Shown here: in pieces, positions 24,881 through 33,102 of the stretch
Layout of the letters: each line of letters begins with the position of its first letter
Position numbering within the stretch: position 1 is the first letter of the stretch
DNA from: JACDER01 sp963842575
GTDB lineage: Bacteria; Actinomycetota; Thermoleophilia; Gaiellales; Gaiellaceae
Length of the DNA: 64,000 bases
Assembly (NCBI GenBank): GCA_963842575.1
Contig: CAWJGS010000006.1
Coordinates: 62,001 to 126,000 of the forward strand
Direction of reading: 5' to 3'
The notes under the pieces: model-generated
Seen by the model: the letters and a program-made list of their open reading frames with translations, nothing else
What the model was told of the DNA's origin: nothing
Database searches by the model: none
Program-made: the position numbers and the translations under genes

Positions 24881-26223
24881 CGGAGCCTCCGCCCGAGCAA
24901 GAGCAGCGGGATGAGGGCGAGCGCCGCGAAGAGCGCGGCCAGCGCAAAGCCTGGGCGGAAGCTGCGCGTCAGCGGAGCGCGGACGGCGGTGAGCAGCTGG
25001 TCGCGCGCCTTGCGGACGGACGCGTCGTTCCCCGCCCCCGCATCGTCGAACGGCTTGGCCAGGTCCGGGATCTCACCTGCCTGCGCCTTCTTGAACTCGT
25101 CGCGCAGGCCGAGCGCGATCGGCACCTTCTTGAAGACGGAGATGTGCGCGTCGAGCACGGCCGCGGTCGCGCTCGTCGTCGCCTTGTCCCCGGCCGCCTC
25201 GACCGTGCTCGCAATCAACGGCGCTATCGCGGCCAGGCCGATCACGAGGCCGATGTGCCGCGCGCCGACCGAGAGCGTCGCGCTGCGGCCGAGATCGGCC
25301 TCGTCCACCGAGGTGCGCGTGAGCGGCGGGACGGCGAGCCCGAAGCCCGCCCCGCACAACGCGAGCGCAGGAATCGCCCAGGCCGCGCTCGACGCCGGCA
25401 GCAGCGCCAGCCCGAGGAGGCCGGCCGCCATCAGCAACGCGCCTCCCACTCCGCCCTGGACGAGCGACAGCCGCCGGGCGAGCGGCCGCACGGCCATCCC
25501 GGCGAGCGGCAGGGCACTGACCACGAGCGCGCCCTCGATCGGCGAGAACTGCCAGACCGTCACCACGAGCAGGACGGACAGGAAGAGGGCCCCGACGATC
25601 GCTCCGAACAGGCACAGGAGGCCGGTGTCGGCGGTCAGCAGGCGCCGGCGGTCGAGGCGCGTGCGCGGCAGATCGGTGATCCGGCGATGGAACACGGCCG
25701 CGAGCCCGAGGCCGGCCACAGGCGCCTGCACGAAGAAGATCGCCCGCCAGTCGAAAAGCTGGGTGAGGATCCCTCCCAGCGCCGGCCCGACGGCGACCCC
25801 GATCGCCCCCGCCGAGGCCCAGACGGCGGCGCCGCGATGCACGGATCCCGTCAGCGAACGGAGGACGGGAAGAGCACCGACGAGGAGCAGCGCCGCGCCG
25901 AGCCCCTGGATGCAGCGGAAGGTGAAGAGCGCCGGCAGGCTCCACGCCAACCCGCACCCGACGGAAGCGCCGAGGAAGAGCGCGAGCCCGCCGGCGGCCT
26001 CGAGGCGCGGATAGCGGCCTGCGACGGGGATCAGCGCCAGAGCGGCGATCGCAACGACCAGGTTGTACGCGGTGATGACCCACGAGACGCCGACGATCGA
26101 CGTGCGGAAGTGGGTGTACAGCTCGGGCAGCGCGAGGACGACGATGGACGAGTCCGAGAAGGCGACGGCGACCGCCGCCGCGAGGGCGACGGTCGCGGCG
26201 AGGGTCAACCGGCGGGACGGCAC
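24877..26223 (-). CDS. MFS transporter, DHA2-like multidrug exporter
   Basis: A 448-residue integral membrane protein with about 13-14 predicted helices. It carries the MFS motifs of drug:H+ antiporters: SDSSIVVLALPELYTHFRTS in helix 1, VSWVITAYNLVVAIAALALI, RCIQGLGAALLL (motif B with Arg) and GPALGGILTQLFDWRAIFFV (motif C). The long insertion near the C-terminus (about 380-425) is hydrophilic. It is probably an exporter of small hydrophobic compounds. The start is the ATG at 26223, divergent from the cupin gene. Confidence 0.85.
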   Translation of the reverse strand: MPSRRLTLAATVALAAAVAVAFSDSSIVVLALPELYTHFRTSIVGVSWVITAYNLVVAIAALALIPVAGRYPRLEAAGGLALFLGASVGCGLAWSLPALFTFRCIQGLGAALLLVGALPVLRSLTGSVHRGAAVWASAGAIGVAVGPALGGILTQLFDWRAIFFVQAPVAGLGLAAVFHRRITDLPRTRLDRRRLLTADTGLLCLFGAIVGALFLSVLLVVTVWQFSPIEGALVVSALPLAGMAVRPLARRLSLVQGGVGGALLMAAGLLGLALLPASSAAWAIPALALCGAGFGLAVPPLTRTSVDEADLGRSATLSVGARHIGLVIGLAAIAPLIASTVEAAGDKATTSATAAVLDAHISVFKKVPIALGLRDEFKKAQAGEIPDLAKPFDDAGAGNDASVRKARDQLLTAVRAPLTRSFRPGFALAALFAALALIPLLLLGRRLR

Positions 26224-26282
26224 GACCTAATGCTTACCGGTATGGAAGGATCCGGGGCCCGAACTCGACCTAGGAGGCAGCA

Positions 26283-26642
26283 GTGGCGAGCATCGACGTC
26301 AAGAACATCAACTCCCCCGACGAGACGCGACCCTTCGCGGACAAAGGCCATGCGGACGTGCTCAACGTCGGCGACCACGTCGTCCTGTACGGGACGTTCG
26401 AGCCCGGCTGGCGCTGGAGCGAGCACGTCAAGCCCATCGCCGAGACGGACACGTGCGAGGCAACCCATCTCCTCTACTGCGTCCAGGGACGTATGGGTAT
26501 CGCCCACAGCGATGGAACCGAAGCCGAGATCGGCCCGGGCGACGTCGTCGCCATCGCGCCCGACCATGACGCCTGGGTCGTCGGCGACGAACCGTGCGTC
26601 GCGGTCGACTTCGGCGGCTACGCGAGGTACGCGGCGGGCTAG
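26283..26642 (+). CDS. Cupin-domain protein
   Basis: A 119-residue cupin with motif 1 WSEHVKPIAETDTCEATHLL, then VQGRMGIAHSDGTEAEIGPG, and motif 2 IAPDHDAWVVGDEPCVAVDF. The GTG start at 26283 has AGGAGG 5 nt upstream. The metal ligands look partly replaced (His, Thr, Glu, His), so catalytic capacity is uncertain. It is transcribed divergently from the MFS exporter and converges with the propeller-like gene (4-nt overlap of ends). Confidence 0.78.
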   Translation: MASIDVKNINSPDETRPFADKGHADVLNVGDHVVLYGTFEPGWRWSEHVKPIAETDTCEATHLLYCVQGRMGIAHSDGTEAEIGPGDVVAIAPDHDAWVVGDEPCVAVDFGGYARYAAG

Positions 26643-28285
26643 ATCTTGCCGAGCCGCTGCTCGATCTTCGCGAGCGGCACGAAGCCGACGTAGCCGTAGC
26701 CGCCCACGTTCCAGCGGTAGGCAACGCCCGGCCCTTCGATCTGAGCGCGCACGGAGCCCGGCGCGTGCGCCAGCGCGACCGTCCGTCCCGTCGAGAGGCG
26801 AATCCCGAGCACGGTGGTGCCGCGTGTGACGACGGCAACGCCGTAGTGGACGTCCACCGGCCCGCGTACGCCACTCGGTAGCCGCCACGAGCGCTCGAGG
26901 CCTCCGCTCCGGTCGTAGACGTCCAGTCGGCTCGCCGTCAGGACCGTCAGCTCGCCGCCGCTCAGCGCGATAGAACGCGCGCCCGGCGCCGCGACGGAGC
27001 CGAGCAGCGAGCCCCAGCGGCTGCGGATCTCGATCCGCCCGTCAGCGCGGAGAACGGCGATGCGATTCCCGTCGACCGAGAGAGCCCGTAGCGCCACCGG
27101 ACTCGTGGCGATCCGGTGTCGCATGCGCCAGCCGGCCGTCCCGATCTCCCAGCCCGCGCTCGTCCGCCGGACGTAGGCGATCAGCGCCCCGTCCCCCGCC
27201 ACCAGTGGGACGTTCCCCGTGGTCAGGACGCGCTCGACACACGCCACGCTGTTCTCGCGCACGAGCGCCGATCGACCCGCGCCGCGCAGCACCCAGGCGG
27301 ACCCGAGCCCGCCGAGGGCCAGCGAGCTCACGCGCGCGACCCGCGTCCGCCCGTTCGGACAAGACGCCTCGCGCTGCGAGGGCTGCGTGATGAACGAGGT
27401 GTAGCGCCACGGGATGTTCCAGTGCATGACCCTGTCGCACGCATTTCCCTGCCCGGCAACGGCGAGCGACACGCGCGGCCCGTCCATGGCGAACGAGCGA
27501 ATCGTCCCCGGGGTCCGCAGCGTGCGCCCGACCTTCGCCAGCCCGTCGCGCACCGCGCCGATCGGGACGAACTTCAGCGTCGAGATCCCGGCGCGGGCGC
27601 GGCGCGGATACATGTTGTCGCTGTAGACGACGCCGGCGCGCTCTATCTGCGGGTTGTCGCGGAAGCGCTCCACGCCGAGGAAAGCGATCTTCCCGTCAGC
27701 CAGGCGAAGCCCGTACAGGCCGGCTCCGCCGGTCGTGCTGAAGATGGCCACGCCTCCGGCGACATCGAGCGAGCGGCCGGAATACGGGACGGGATAGTCC
27801 GTCCTCTTCAGCCCGGTCCGCACGTCGAAGCCGAGCAGGCGCGCCGGCCCGTTCGCGGCGGGCGCGGTCAGGACGTAGACGCGATTAGCGGCGACGACGG
27901 CGCGGAGGGGCAGCGGCGAGTAGCCGATCCAGATCCTGCGAACGAGTGCGCCGCGGTCTCGAACCACGACGTAGCCGCCGCGGATGGAGGCGCGGTAGCC
28001 GGGGACGGTGCGCGCAGCGAGAGACGTCGTGCAGGAGGCCGAGTGACTCCGCCCCATCGAGACATTCCAGCTGACGCGCTGACAGCCGCCCGCGCGGCGC
28101 AGGGTCAGGCTCACGTGCGTCCCGCGCATGGCGTCGATCGCCACCGATCCGCGCAGCGACATCGTCTTCGTTCCCGGCTTGTCCGGGTGGCAGACATACG
28201 CGATCGCCGGCCCTACCGCGGCCAGCGAGCAGGCGACGGCCGCGACCGAAGCCCAACGCACCCGGAGCCGTGTTTCCCCAAACAC
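26639..28285 (-). CDS. Secreted beta-propeller-like protein
   Basis: A 548-residue protein with a signal peptide (WASVAAVACSLAAVGPAIAY). The mature part is made of repeated 35-45-residue beta units: ANRVYVLTAPAANGPARLLG, GGVAIFSTTGGAGLYGLR, DGNRIAVLRADGRIEIRSRW and SGGELTVLTASRLDVYDRSG. This is the pattern of WD40/PQQ-type propellers. Four or more cysteines lie in the first 110 residues and two more near CDRVMHWN and EASCPNG, suggesting disulfides. Its role is unknown. A hairpin separates it from the upstream GFA-TPR gene. Confidence 0.65.
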   Translation of the reverse strand: MFGETRLRVRWASVAAVACSLAAVGPAIAYVCHPDKPGTKTMSLRGSVAIDAMRGTHVSLTLRRAGGCQRVSWNVSMGRSHSASCTTSLAARTVPGYRASIRGGYVVVRDRGALVRRIWIGYSPLPLRAVVAANRVYVLTAPAANGPARLLGFDVRTGLKRTDYPVPYSGRSLDVAGGVAIFSTTGGAGLYGLRLADGKIAFLGVERFRDNPQIERAGVVYSDNMYPRRARAGISTLKFVPIGAVRDGLAKVGRTLRTPGTIRSFAMDGPRVSLAVAGQGNACDRVMHWNIPWRYTSFITQPSQREASCPNGRTRVARVSSLALGGLGSAWVLRGAGRSALVRENSVACVERVLTTGNVPLVAGDGALIAYVRRTSAGWEIGTAGWRMRHRIATSPVALRALSVDGNRIAVLRADGRIEIRSRWGSLLGSVAAPGARSIALSGGELTVLTASRLDVYDRSGGLERSWRLPSGVRGPVDVHYGVAVVTRGTTVLGIRLSTGRTVALAHAPGSVRAQIEGPGVAYRWNVGGYGYVGFVPLAKIEQRLGKI

Positions 28286-28303
28286 AGCGCTTGCATCCTT
28301 TCA

Positions 28304-28326
28304 CACTTGCGCGCCGGCGGCAAGTG
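28304..28326 (-). terminator. Hairpin after the GFA-TPR gene
   Basis: CACTTGC (28304-28310) and GCAAGTG (28320-28326) form a perfect 7-bp stem with a GC-rich 9-nt loop, 6 nt beyond the minus-strand stop at 28332. It probably ends the TetR/GFA transcript. Confidence 0.45.
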
Positions 28327-28331
28327 CCTCT

Positions 28332-29006
28332 CTACCCTACGAGCTTCTCGAACTCCGGCTCGCCGCGCAGCGGATCGAAGTCCGAGTCGCCGGCGGCGAA
28401 GTCACGCAGCGGCGCTGCAATCTCGATCGCGAGCCGCAGATGCGCGATGGCGTCCTCTTTGCGTCCGGCGAGGCTCTCGCAGCACGCGATGTTGTACAGC
28501 AGTCGAGCGTTGCGCGGGTAAGCCTCGAGCAGCTCGCGCGCACGGTCGGCCGCCTCCTCGTGCGCACCGGCCTCGTAGAGCGGCTGCAACACTTGCCACA
28601 CCTCGGGCACGTGACGCTCGACCGTGTCAGGCAACAGGATCCAGGGATGCCGCCGCGAGTCGTAGCTGGACTCGGTCGGCGGCGGGAAGGACGGATCGGC
28701 GAACGATCCGATGGAGACGACGATCAGATCCGGCTCTGTGGGCTCGGTGTAGAAGACCTGCGAGCCGCACTCGGGACAGAAGTGGAGGACGTGCTCCTTC
28801 CGGTCCGCCTCGTCGGAGATGCGGGAGTAGTCGTCGAAGCGGCCCCCGATCTGGACCTGCTCTTTGTTGAACCCCGCCTGCATGCCGAAGGCGCTCCCGG
28901 TTCGTCGCTGGCAGGCGAGGCAGTTGCAGATGGAGACCGCGAACGGCTCGCCGGAGACCTCCAGTCGAAGCTGTCCGCAAAGACAGGCGGCTTCGCGCGT
29001 GGCCAT
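28332..29006 (-). CDS. GFA-domain protein fused to TPR-like C-terminus
   Basis: A 224-residue protein. Residues 1-120 form a GFA (DUF636, Mss4-like zinc) domain with all Zn cysteines: CLCGQLRLEV, CNCLACQRRTGSAFG and HFCPECGSQVFY. Residues about 140-224 are a tetratricopeptide-like helical repeat (EAADRARELLEAYPRNARLL, YNIACCESLAGRKEDAIAHL). GFA proteins include putative glutathione-dependent formaldehyde-activating enzymes, though most members bind other substrates. The TPR tail is unusual, since the family is normally about 120-160 residues. It is 13 nt from the TetR stop, in the same direction. Confidence 0.8.
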   Translation of the reverse strand: MATREAACLCGQLRLEVSGEPFAVSICNCLACQRRTGSAFGMQAGFNKEQVQIGGRFDDYSRISDEADRKEHVLHFCPECGSQVFYTEPTEPDLIVVSIGSFADPSFPPPTESSYDSRRHPWILLPDTVERHVPEVWQVLQPLYEAGAHEEAADRARELLEAYPRNARLLYNIACCESLAGRKEDAIAHLRLAIEIAAPLRDFAAGDSDFDPLRGEPEFEKLVG

Positions 29007-29019
29007 CGGCGAAACCTAT

Positions 29020-29703
29020 CTAGGCCGCCGAGCCACCGTCGCGAAGCCGCTCGAGACCGTCGAGGAGAACGTCGAGCCCGAGCTCGTACGCATTCACGTC
29101 GTCCTGGCCCGGGTCCGGCTCCATGTGTTGCCGCACGTGCTCGGAGAAGTGTGGATATTCCTCCAGGAACTCCCCCCGCATGAAGGTGGCAGCGACGTCC
29201 TCGAACTGTTCCATGTCGACGTTCCGGTAGCCCAGCACCTGGACGGTGAACCCGATGATGTAGCTCTCGATGATGTGGTAGGCGTGATACGTCAGCTCCT
29301 TCGAGAAGCCCGAGTCCCGGAAGAATCCGAGCAAGGCGTCGCTGTAGCGCAGGCGCCCGGGACCGGGCGCCCGGCGCACCTGGAGACCGGACGCCCACGG
29401 GTGCCGCAAGAGCGTCTCGTGGGCCGAGACGGCGAGCTCGCGGATCTGGATCTTCCAGGGGACATCGGGACCCGGGACCACGATCTCGAGGTACGCCGCG
29501 TCGACGATCCCGTCCAGGAGGTCGTCCTTGTTGGCGACGTGGTTGTACAGCGACATCGCCTTGACGCCGAGCTCGTCGGCGAGCCTGCGCATGCTGAGCG
29601 CCTCGATGCCCTCTTCGTCCGCCAGCGCAACGGCCGCCTGGAGCACACGGTTCTTGCTCAGCGGGATCCGGGGCGTTGGCTCTGTTTCGATCTCTTTCGC
29701 CAT
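29020..29703 (-). CDS. TetR-family transcriptional repressor
   Basis: A regulator of about 227 residues. The N-terminal helix-turn-helix is SKNRVLQAAVALADEEGIEA, LSMRRLADELGVKAMSLYNH and VANKDDLLDGIV. The C-terminal ligand domain is of TetR_C type, with HETLLRHPWASGLQV and YHAYHIIESYIIGF. I chose the ATG at 29703; an in-frame TTG at 29715 is possible. It is divergent from an oxidoreductase across an intergenic region with three iterons that match an operator, so it probably represses itself and that gene. Confidence 0.88.
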   Translation of the reverse strand: MAKEIETEPTPRIPLSKNRVLQAAVALADEEGIEALSMRRLADELGVKAMSLYNHVANKDDLLDGIVDAAYLEIVVPGPDVPWKIQIRELAVSAHETLLRHPWASGLQVRRAPGPGRLRYSDALLGFFRDSGFSKELTYHAYHIIESYIIGFTVQVLGYRNVDMEQFEDVAATFMRGEFLEEYPHFSEHVRQHMEPDPGQDDVNAYELGLDVLLDGLERLRDGGSAA

Positions 29704-29708
29704 CTCTC

Positions 29709-29764
29709 TTGACAAACTTACACTGTACGCGTACCTTACACCGTACGCTTACAGTGTACGTCAA
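29709..29764. promoter_or_regulatory. Divergent promoter with three TetR-type iterons
   Basis: Three near-identical 13-14-mers lie in tandem: CTTACACTGTACGC (29717-29730), CTTACACCGTACGC (29735-29748) and CTTACAGTGTACG (29748-29760). The outer two also form a perfect 9-bp inverted repeat, TACACTGTA/TACAGTGTA (29719-29727, 29750-29758). On the plus strand TTGACA (29709-29714), a 17-nt spacer and TACCTT (29732-29737) give a promoter whose spacer holds the first iteron. A repressor bound there would shut this promoter. Confidence 0.55.
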
Positions 29765-29777
29765 AGGAGGAGGGGAA

Positions 29778-29939
29778 ATGCACGCACATGTCCTGCATCT
29801 CAGGAAGGCCACGTTCGACCGCCGGCCCGCGCGGATCACGAAGCTCCTGCGACCGGCTCGGCGCCGAAGGGGCGGGTGGCCGGACGCGCGCTCTGCAGCC
29901 TTCCAGTGGACGGCCTACCGGCTCGCCCCGAGGGCTTAG
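29778..29939 (+). CDS. Small Arg-rich ORF with strong ribosome site, leader-like
   Basis: A 53-codon frame starts at ATG 29778 right after AAAGGAGGAGGGG, the best Shine-Dalgarno in the region. It ends 3 nt before the oxidoreductase start. The peptide starts MHAHVLHLRKATFDRRPARI and is rich in Arg, Pro and Trp; no family is recognised. The promoter at 29709 would transcribe it first. It could be a real small protein, a coupling leader for the oxidoreductase, or the remnant of a longer gene. The coding evidence is the ribosome site and spacing only. Confidence 0.4.
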   Translation: MHAHVLHLRKATFDRRPARITKLLRPARRRRGGWPDARSAAFQWTAYRLAPRA

Positions 29940-29942
29940 CGA

Positions 29943-30911
29943 ATGAAAGCGATCGTCCACGAACGCTACGGCCGACCCGACGTGCTCCAGTTGCGCGACG
30001 TCGAGATGCCGGTCATCGAAGACGAGCAGGTGCTCGTCCGCGTGCACGCGTCATCTGTCAATCCGGTCGAGTGGTACGGCGTGACCGGGCTGTTCTTCGC
30101 GCGCATGGGAGACGGAGTGCGGAGGCCCAAGACCACGTCGGTGGGGGGCGATCTCGCCGGCCGCGTGGAAGCCGTCGGGAGCGGGGTCACGGACCTCCGG
30201 CCGGGTGACGAGGTCTTCGGCACGGGGATCGGCGCATGGGCGGAGTATGCGGCCGCCCGCGCGACTCGACTCGCGCCGAAGCCGGCCAACGTCTCGTTCG
30301 AGGAAGCGGCGGCAGTTCCGGTTGCGGGGCTGACCGCGCTCCAGGCCCTGCGCAACCAGGGAGAGGTCGAGCCCGGACAGAAGGTTCTGATCAACGGCGC
30401 GTCCGGAGGTGTCGGCACCTACGCCGTCCAGCTCGCAAAGTGGCTCGGAGCGGACGTCACCGCCGTCTGCAGCACGGGAAACGTGGAGCTCGCAGCGTCG
30501 CTCGGCGCCGACCGCGTCGTCGACTACACGCGGGAGGACTTCACGAGGCTCACCGAGCGGCACGAGCTCATGCTGGACATTGCGGGAAGCCGCTCGTTCC
30601 TCGAGTGCAGACGCGTCTTGACACCCGACGCGACCGTCGTGGTCGTCGGTGGACCGATGACGTATCGGGGATTGGGGCCGCTTCCCCACATCGCGGCGAT
30701 GATGCTGAAGTCGAAGGGGCGGAGCCAGCGCGTCAAGTTCTTCACCGCCAAGATCGAGAAGGCGGACCTCGCCGTGCTCGGCGAGCTGCTCGAAACCGGG
30801 AAGGTCAGGTCTGTCATCGACAGGCGCTACGAGCTGAGCCGTGCCCCGGAAGCACTCGCCTATCTCGGCGAGGGACACGCCCGAGGGAAGATCGTGATCA
30901 CCGTCGACTAG
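29943..30911 (+). CDS. MDR-family NAD(P)-dependent quinone/alcohol oxidoreductase
   Basis: A 322-residue zinc-independent MDR enzyme. The N-terminal GroES-like domain is MKAIVHERYGRPDVLQLRDV with VHASSVNPVEWYGVTG. The Rossmann domain has LINGASGGVGTYAVQLAKWL, and the protein ends GEGHARGKIVITV. It resembles quinone oxidoreductase/zeta-crystallin-like NADPH enzymes that detoxify quinones or enones. It is the main gene of the divergent TetR-controlled unit, so it is probably induced by the ligand of that regulator. The stop overlaps the convergent membrane glycosyltransferase gene by 4 nt. Confidence 0.87.
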   Translation: MKAIVHERYGRPDVLQLRDVEMPVIEDEQVLVRVHASSVNPVEWYGVTGLFFARMGDGVRRPKTTSVGGDLAGRVEAVGSGVTDLRPGDEVFGTGIGAWAEYAAARATRLAPKPANVSFEEAAAVPVAGLTALQALRNQGEVEPGQKVLINGASGGVGTYAVQLAKWLGADVTAVCSTGNVELAASLGADRVVDYTREDFTRLTERHELMLDIAGSRSFLECRRVLTPDATVVVVGGPMTYRGLGPLPHIAAMMLKSKGRSQRVKFFTAKIEKADLAVLGELLETGKVRSVIDRRYELSRAPEALAYLGEGHARGKIVITVD

Positions 30912-33002
30912 CCGTGCGGCGGCGGCGACGAGGCCCGGATGAGCAAGAACCCGAGCCGCCGCGGATCGGTCGATCCGAACTCGGACGGGCTCCATCCCGG
31001 CAAGGTCCTCAATTCGAGCGTGCACCGTCGAGCAGGTTCGAGCGGCGCTCGCGAAACAAGGGTTGTACCCGGTGCGACGGTTCGGCTCACCACCGCCTTG
31101 CCGCCGGCCAGGATCACCAGCCTCTGAGGCCCTGCCGGCTCCGGACTGGCGAGGACCAGGTCCACGTGCGACCCCCGGCGACACCCCGGCCCCTCGTAGG
31201 TCGCCTCCGGCGCTGTCCACCCGTCGGAATAGAGCCCGGTCCAGATCCCTTCCACCTCGGTCACGGGGGTTACGCGCGCGAGGCTCAGACCGTTGGACAC
31301 TGTGGCCAGCACCCGGCCGCGGGTGACGAAGCTGCGATCGCTCACGATTCCTTTGACTGAGAGAGGCTGCCCGTCGGCGCGAAGGTCGCCCGACCGGGGA
31401 AGAGCGACGATCTGCTCCGCCGGGAGTGTGCCCGGCTCCCGCTCGTTTACGTAATAGACCTTGCGGATGCTGCGATTCCAGAATTCCGTCTGCCAGATCC
31501 AGTTCGGATCGGTCGCGGGGCCTGTCCACACGAACCCGACGTTTCCGGTCGTCCCAACTTGCTGATCCACCCAGCTCGACGCCTTCGATGTCCGCCTGAT
31601 CTGCACGGTGAGGTCCCGCTCGAGCCTGAGCCCGGCGGCGGTGTCGAGTAGAAACACCGCTCCGACGAAAGCGACGCAGGCGGCGGCCCACAGCCGCCGG
31701 CGCGGGACGAAGAGGAGAACGGCAACCGCCACGACGGCGAATACGGCGAAGAGCGGCCTCACCAGGTCCACTCGACCGCGCGGAGAGCCAGAACAAGCTG
31801 TCGAGTGAGGGTGCCTTGCTGAGGACTCCGAACCGAAATAGCGTCGAGAACGGGAGCGCGATGGGCAGCAGGCAAGCGGCGACCGCGGCGACGAGCACCC
31901 AGACACGCCGCGTGACGTTGCGCTCCAGGAAGACCGCGAACGTCATCAGTACGAGCGGAACGGCGTAGATCTCGTAGCGCTCGCGGATGCCGTCGGCGTA
32001 CCACGACGCCCACGTCCCCGAGAGCGCGACGAGCCAGACGACCGACGCCGTCGTGACGGCCAGAAGCGCCGCGATCGGCGCGGCTGTTCTGTGTCGCCCG
32101 GCGCTCGCGAGCATCACGATCAACGCTGCGGCGGGAATCAACCCGACCGCGATCGAGAGCTCCGCCAGGTGGTAGACGATCCATTGACCAAGGCGCTCGG
32201 CGGAGTACGGCGAGCTGGTCGCGCCCTCGTAGAAGCCGAGCAGGTTCTTCCCGCGGCCGACGGTGATGAGCAGGTAACCGCCCGCGAGCACCGCAATTGC
32301 CACCGCCGACGGCCAGTAGGGCCGAAACGCGCGCAGCGACCCGCGCCACCGTCCCACCGACTCGGTCGACAGCACAGCCGAGAGTGCGATCGCAGTCGCC
32401 CAGATCGGAATGAGCACGACTCCTTGCGCCCGAATGGCGCACACGAGCACAATCGAGCCGAGAGCCCAGGCTTGGTTCGTCCACGTCGGCTGCTGGAGGG
32501 CCCGCCAGATCGCAAACGCGGAGAGGACGAACGCAGGCATCGCGAGGTTCTCGCTCATCAGCTCGCTGGTGTAGAGGACCGCCGGCATGACGAGCGTCAG
32601 CGCGAACGTCGCCAGCGCGTACGGCGTCGACACGAGCCGGCGCGCCCACGCGTACACCAGCAGCGACGACGCCGTCATCGCGACGACGTTCAGCACCTTC
32701 GAGAGGTCGAACGACAGCGCGACAGAGCCGGCTCGCCACAGCGGCGCGAGGACGACCGGATAGAGGCTGACGAGCCCGATCGACTCGCCGCGCACGAAGA
32801 AGTGACCGGTCCGTCCGAACGACGTAGCGAGCTCGCGGAAGATCAGCTCGTCGGTCATGATCCATGGCAGCGGGATCTCGAACGCGGCCCAGATGCGGAA
32901 GATCGCCGCGACGAGAGCGACGCCCACCACCACGATCCAGGGACGGCGCAACAGCCCACCCCACGCTCGGTCGGGCTGCTTTTCGACGGCCGCGAGCGTC
33001 AA
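30908..33002 (-). pseudogene. Polytopic membrane glycosyltransferase-like protein, frameshifted
   Basis: From 33002 the frame encodes about 400 residues with some ten transmembrane helices in the style of GT-C enzymes (ArnT/PMT-like). IPLPWIMTDELIFRELATSF holds the first-loop acidic motif DE, with SELMSENLAMPAFVLSAF and WYADGIRERYEIY further on. Near 31785 the frame breaks, and the neighbouring frame continues VDLVRPLFAVFAVVAVAVLL and an extracytoplasmic C-terminal domain of about 270 residues to 30908. With the base restored it is one protein of about 695 residues. It would use a lipid-linked sugar as donor, by analogy with the family. The 3' end overlaps the oxidoreductase by 4 nt. Confidence 0.65.
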
Positions 33003-33102
33003 AGACCTACGGGACGGTCGAACACCGCGGCAGCCTACCGGGCCTCCGTGACGCGGCTTAACACGGCTCTAACTTCTGGGCCGGTAGAAAGGCTCCGGCG
33101 GT

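Noticed and set aside
24566..26829. Long plus-strand frames opposite the MFS exporter
   Set aside because: The translation is Arg/Ala/Pro-rich without motifs, while the minus strand gives a 14-helix transporter.
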